The translations under genes were made by a program, and so were the position numbers. Source: an uncultured Elusimicrobia bacterium (GTDB lineage Bacteria > Elusimicrobiota > Elusimicrobia > UBA1565 > UBA9628). Taken from it: a DNA stretch of 44,337 nt. Of this stretch, positions 42,288 to 44,337 are shown piece by piece. Within the stretch, counting starts at the first letter, position 1, and each line of letters starts with the position of its first letter. The notes under the pieces were generated by a model. That model was not told where the DNA came from. It ran no database searches and saw only the letters and a list, made by a program, of their open reading frames with translations. The DNA lies in NCBI GenBank assembly GCA_903881545.1, contig CAIRTQ010000154.1, positions 1 through 44,337 of the forward strand, in the 5' to 3' direction.

Positions 42288-43600
42288 GCAAGACCATTTC
42301 CATCGCCGTCCATCACCTGACCCGCGTGGAGGGCCACGGCAACATCGTCGTGGACGTCAAGAGCGGGAAAATCGAGAAGTGCGAGTGGCAGGTGCCGGAG
42401 GCGCCGCGCTTCTTCGAGGCCATGGTACGCGGCCGCCACTACACCGAGGTGGCGCGCATCACCAGCCGCATCTGCGGCATCTGCTCGGTGGGCCATACCC
42501 TGGCCTCCCTCAAAGCGACCGAGGCGGCCCTGGGCATCACAATCAGCGAGCAGACCGTCAAGCTGCGCGAGCTCCTAAAGCACGCGGAGAACTTCGACAG
42601 CCATGTCCTGCATGTCTATTTCTTAGCCGCGCCGGACCTGCTGGGCGCGCCGTCGGTGTTCCCGCTGGTGGCGACGCACGGGCCAGTGGTTGCCCGGGCC
42701 CTGCGACTGAAGAGGCTGGGGCACGAGTGTGGCTCCTTGATCGGCGGGCGGACCACGCACCCAACCAAGGCGGTGCCGGGGGGCTTCTCCAGCCTGCCGA
42801 CCGTCAAGGAGTTGGAAGAGCTGAAGGCCAAGATGCTGGCCTCGGTGCCGGACCTGGAGGAGACCTTGAAGACGGTCAAGGCTCTGGCCGGCGCCATCCC
42901 AGCCTTCGACCGGCCGACCGAGTACATCGGCCTGCATGCGAAGAACTGCTACGCGCTCTACGACGGCGACATCCAGAGCGTACTGCCGAACGGCGACAAG
43001 AAGCTTTACCCGGTGGCGGACTACCGGAAGGTGACCAACGAGTACATGACCGCGGCCTCCACGGCGAAGTTCACCAAGAACCGGATGGAGAGCTATGCGG
43101 CCGGGGCCTTGGCGCGCTTCAACAACAACTTCGAGCAGCTCCTGCCCGAGGCCAAACAGGCCGCCGCGAGCCTGGGCTTGAAGGGCATCTGCACCAACCC
43201 CTACATGAACACCGTGGCTCAGGTAGTGGAGATCGTGCAGAGCTTCCATGAGTCGCTGGCTATCGTAGATGAGTTCATCAATAAGGGCATCAGGGATGAG
43301 CCCCTGGCCAAGCCGACGAAGTTCGGCAAGGGCGCAGGCGCGACCGAAGTGCCGCGCGGCATCCTGTTCCATGAGTATGAGTATGATAAGGATGGGATGT
43401 GCCTGGGCGGCAACTGCATCATCCCGACAAACCAGAACCACGCCAACATCCAGAAGGACTTCGAGGCCTTGGTGCCGCAGCTCCTGAAGGATGACGCGGA
43501 CGAGAAGAAGATGGAATTGAGGTTGGAGATGCTGGTACGCGCTTACGATCCGTGCATCTCATGCTCGACGCACTTCCTGGATGTGAAGTTCATCCGCTAA
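42284..43600 (+). CDS. hydA: [NiFe] hydrogenase large (alpha) subunit
   Basis: 438 residues from the ATG at 42284 (GAGGAG 8 nt upstream); an open reading back to 42110 overlaps the small subunit and is not used. The L1 motif R62-x-C64-x2-C67-x3-H71 (RICGICSVGH) and the L2 motif D-P-C424-x2-C427-x2-H430 hold the NiFe(CN)2CO centre. Only 8 residues follow the terminal His, so the tail removed by the maturation protease is short, as in group 3b. GGRTTHPTKAVPGGFSSLPT and ILFHEYEYD are typical for this group. The protease gene follows. Confidence 0.96.
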   Translation: MSKTISIAVHHLTRVEGHGNIVVDVKSGKIEKCEWQVPEAPRFFEAMVRGRHYTEVARITSRICGICSVGHTLASLKATEAALGITISEQTVKLRELLKHAENFDSHVLHVYFLAAPDLLGAPSVFPLVATHGPVVARALRLKRLGHECGSLIGGRTTHPTKAVPGGFSSLPTVKELEELKAKMLASVPDLEETLKTVKALAGAIPAFDRPTEYIGLHAKNCYALYDGDIQSVLPNGDKKLYPVADYRKVTNEYMTAASTAKFTKNRMESYAAGALARFNNNFEQLLPEAKQAAASLGLKGICTNPYMNTVAQVVEIVQSFHESLAIVDEFINKGIRDEPLAKPTKFGKGAGATEVPRGILFHEYEYDKDGMCLGGNCIIPTNQNHANIQKDFEALVPQLLKDDADEKKMELRLEMLVRAYDPCISCSTHFLDVKFIR

Positions 43601-43620
43601 CGATCCCGACCCGGCTTGGA

Positions 43621-44073
43621 ATGCGCTATCTCATCGGCGTGGGCAACTACTGCGCCTGGGACGATTCGATCGGCCTGCGCCTGATCGAATATATCGCGCA
43701 AGAGGGGCTGGAGCGGGGGTTCCGGGCGATTGACCTGTCGGGGAACAGCCTGAACCTGCTCAACTACATGGAAGCCGCCACGAAGCACATCTTGATCGTG
43801 GACAGCGCGAAGATGGGCCGGCGACCGGGAGAGCACGAGTTCTTCAAGCCGGAGGATGTGCAGACGCAAAAGGAGCTGCGGGGCCTGAGCACACACGAGG
43901 GCGACCTGCTCAAAATATTAGAGCTCGCGCGGCTGATGGATTATCCGGTCCCACCCATCACCATCATGGGCATCGAACCCGAAGAGATCAAGAACGAGAT
44001 GGGGCTATCCGCGACCCTTGCCGGCCGCATCCCTGAATACGCCCAGGCCGCTATCCGGCGCTGTATTGTTTAG
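43621..44073 (+). CDS. Hydrogenase maturation protease
   Basis: 150 residues from the ATG 20 nt after the large subunit stop. GVGNYCAWDDSIGLRLIEYI (6-25) is the HybD/HycI-family G-x-G-N...D-x-x-G motif with the Ni-binding acidic residue. DLSGNSLNLLNYM and ILIVDSAKMG carry the second acidic region. It probably cleaves the alpha-subunit C-terminal tail after nickel insertion. The longer open frame from 43552 has no fitting start. Shine-Dalgarno is poor. Confidence 0.88.
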   Translation: MRYLIGVGNYCAWDDSIGLRLIEYIAQEGLERGFRAIDLSGNSLNLLNYMEAATKHILIVDSAKMGRRPGEHEFFKPEDVQTQKELRGLSTHEGDLLKILELARLMDYPVPPITIMGIEPEEIKNEMGLSATLAGRIPEYAQAAIRRCIV

Positions 44074-44106
44074 TATTATTCCTGAGGAGCAAGAGGAGCA
44101 ATTGCC

Positions 44107-44229
44107 ATGACAAAAACCGTGCGCTACGGGATTCTACTCGGCCTGCTGGCAGGGGTTGCACCAGCCTGCCATGCGGATAACCTCAACTGGGGTTCTCTTT
44201 TCAGGGGCTTCCGGGTTTGCCGTGGGTAG
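44107..44229 (+). pseudogene. Small exported protein, interrupted by an insertion sequence
   Basis: 40 codons after a GAGGAG-type Shine-Dalgarno. MTKTVRYGILLGLLAGVAPACHA looks like a signal peptide, then DNLNWGSLF. Around codon 32 (position ~44204) the sequence turns into what looks like the end of an ISL3-type element, and the frame runs out at a TAG at 44227-44229. The remaining part of the original gene would be beyond the element. Confidence 0.55.
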
Positions 44230-44243
44230 CCGTGTAGGGTAAG

Positions 44244-44276
44244 ATAGTGGCTTCCGGAACAGGAGGAAGCCACTAT
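44244..44276 (+). promoter_or_regulatory. Hairpin covering the transposase start codon
   Basis: ATAGTGGCTTCC (44244-44255) and GGAAGCCACTAT (44265-44276) are perfectly complementary around a 9-nt loop. The right arm includes the A and T of the ATG (44275-44277). The Shine-Dalgarno AGGAGG (44261-44266) lies partly in the loop and partly in the stem. The arrangement could block translation from transcripts that read into the element from outside. Confidence 0.6.
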
Positions 44277-44337
44277 GCAAGACACCGCGCTCTATCAGTA
44301 CCTGCTGGGCCTGAAGTCACCGTGGGCGGTAAGCCGC
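44275..44337 (+). CDS. Transposase, ISL3-type (5' end only)
   Basis: The 21 visible codons read MQDTALYQYLLGLKSPWAV and on. This is the characteristic N-terminus of ISL3/IS204/IS1001-type DDE transposases (M-x-D-x-x-L-Y...L-G-L-x-x-P-W-x-V). Preceded by AGGAGG 8 nt upstream. The remainder is beyond the window. Confidence 0.75.
   Translation, partial: MQDTALYQYLLGLKSPWAVSR

Larger units (their letters stand above)
44204..44337 (+). mobile_element. ISL3-family insertion sequence, left end (element continues outside)
   Basis: Begins about 44204-44206 with GGGCTTCCGGGTTTGCC, which resembles ISL3-family ends, followed 70 nt later by a transposase start. The other end and target duplication are outside the window, so the exact boundary is unproven. 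Confidence 0.6.

Noticed and set aside
1-44337. CRISPR array, tRNA or rRNA genes
   Set aside because: No regularly spaced repeats, cloverleaf sequences or conserved rRNA segments were seen anywhere in the window.

Overview
The window is about 44 kb of mostly high-GC bacterial chromosome. It reads like a free-living or environmental anaerobe: it has a complete cytoplasmic group 3b-type [NiFe] hydrogenase operon, five cobalamin-linked enzymes (four B12-binding radical SAM proteins and full-length MetH), queuosine-precursor genes and surface-glycan genes. The combination resembles environmental Elusimicrobiota or a related deep-branching phylum. That placement is inference from gene content only; no rRNA or tRNA gene is present to confirm it.

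Layout. 1-1666 (minus): recA followed by a XerC/D-type recombinase cut by the left edge. 1965-10865: a cluster of four B12-binding radical SAM proteins, a SAM methyltransferase and a membrane-anchored beta-propeller protein, arranged around a divergent control region at 9052-9368 that carries a terminator-like hairpin. 10780-13036 (minus): a GNAT acetyltransferase and a short type IA topoisomerase. 13131-16600: a GmhB-like phosphatase, the decayed 3' end of a glycosyltransferase, an intact GT2 glycosyltransferase, a GT39-like membrane glycosyltransferase and a methyltransferase. 16885-19317: a membrane-anchored unknown protein, TatD and an agmatinase-family enzyme.

19370-22297 differs from its surroundings. 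It is a low-GC stretch carrying parA, parB and an exported protein of unknown function. Palindromes with the CACGTG core of parS lie just upstream of a good parA promoter. GC content climbs from about 30 % to about 67 % inside the third gene, and asd (aspartate-semialdehyde dehydrogenase) follows at the high-GC level.

23400-35072 (plus): a POT-family peptide transporter and a GT2 enzyme, then seven genes joined by six successive 4-nt overlaps (WecA-like, UDP-galactopyranose-mutase-like, ExoX-like exonuclease, QueC, QueE, DUF2079-like, DUF2156-like), an exported repeat protein and an oligopeptide-binding protein. Three strong hairpins separate this run from convergent metH (35209-38667), which is preceded by an exported TPR-like protein. 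39625-44073 (plus): hydrogenase beta, gamma, delta and alpha subunits plus their maturation protease. The window ends in a small exported protein interrupted by the left end of an ISL3-type insertion sequence, whose transposase start codon sits in a perfect 12-bp hairpin.

The genes fall into several themes: cobalamin-dependent chemistry, glycan assembly, chromosome maintenance (RecA, Xer, Topo I, ParAB) and hydrogen/NAD(P)H metabolism.
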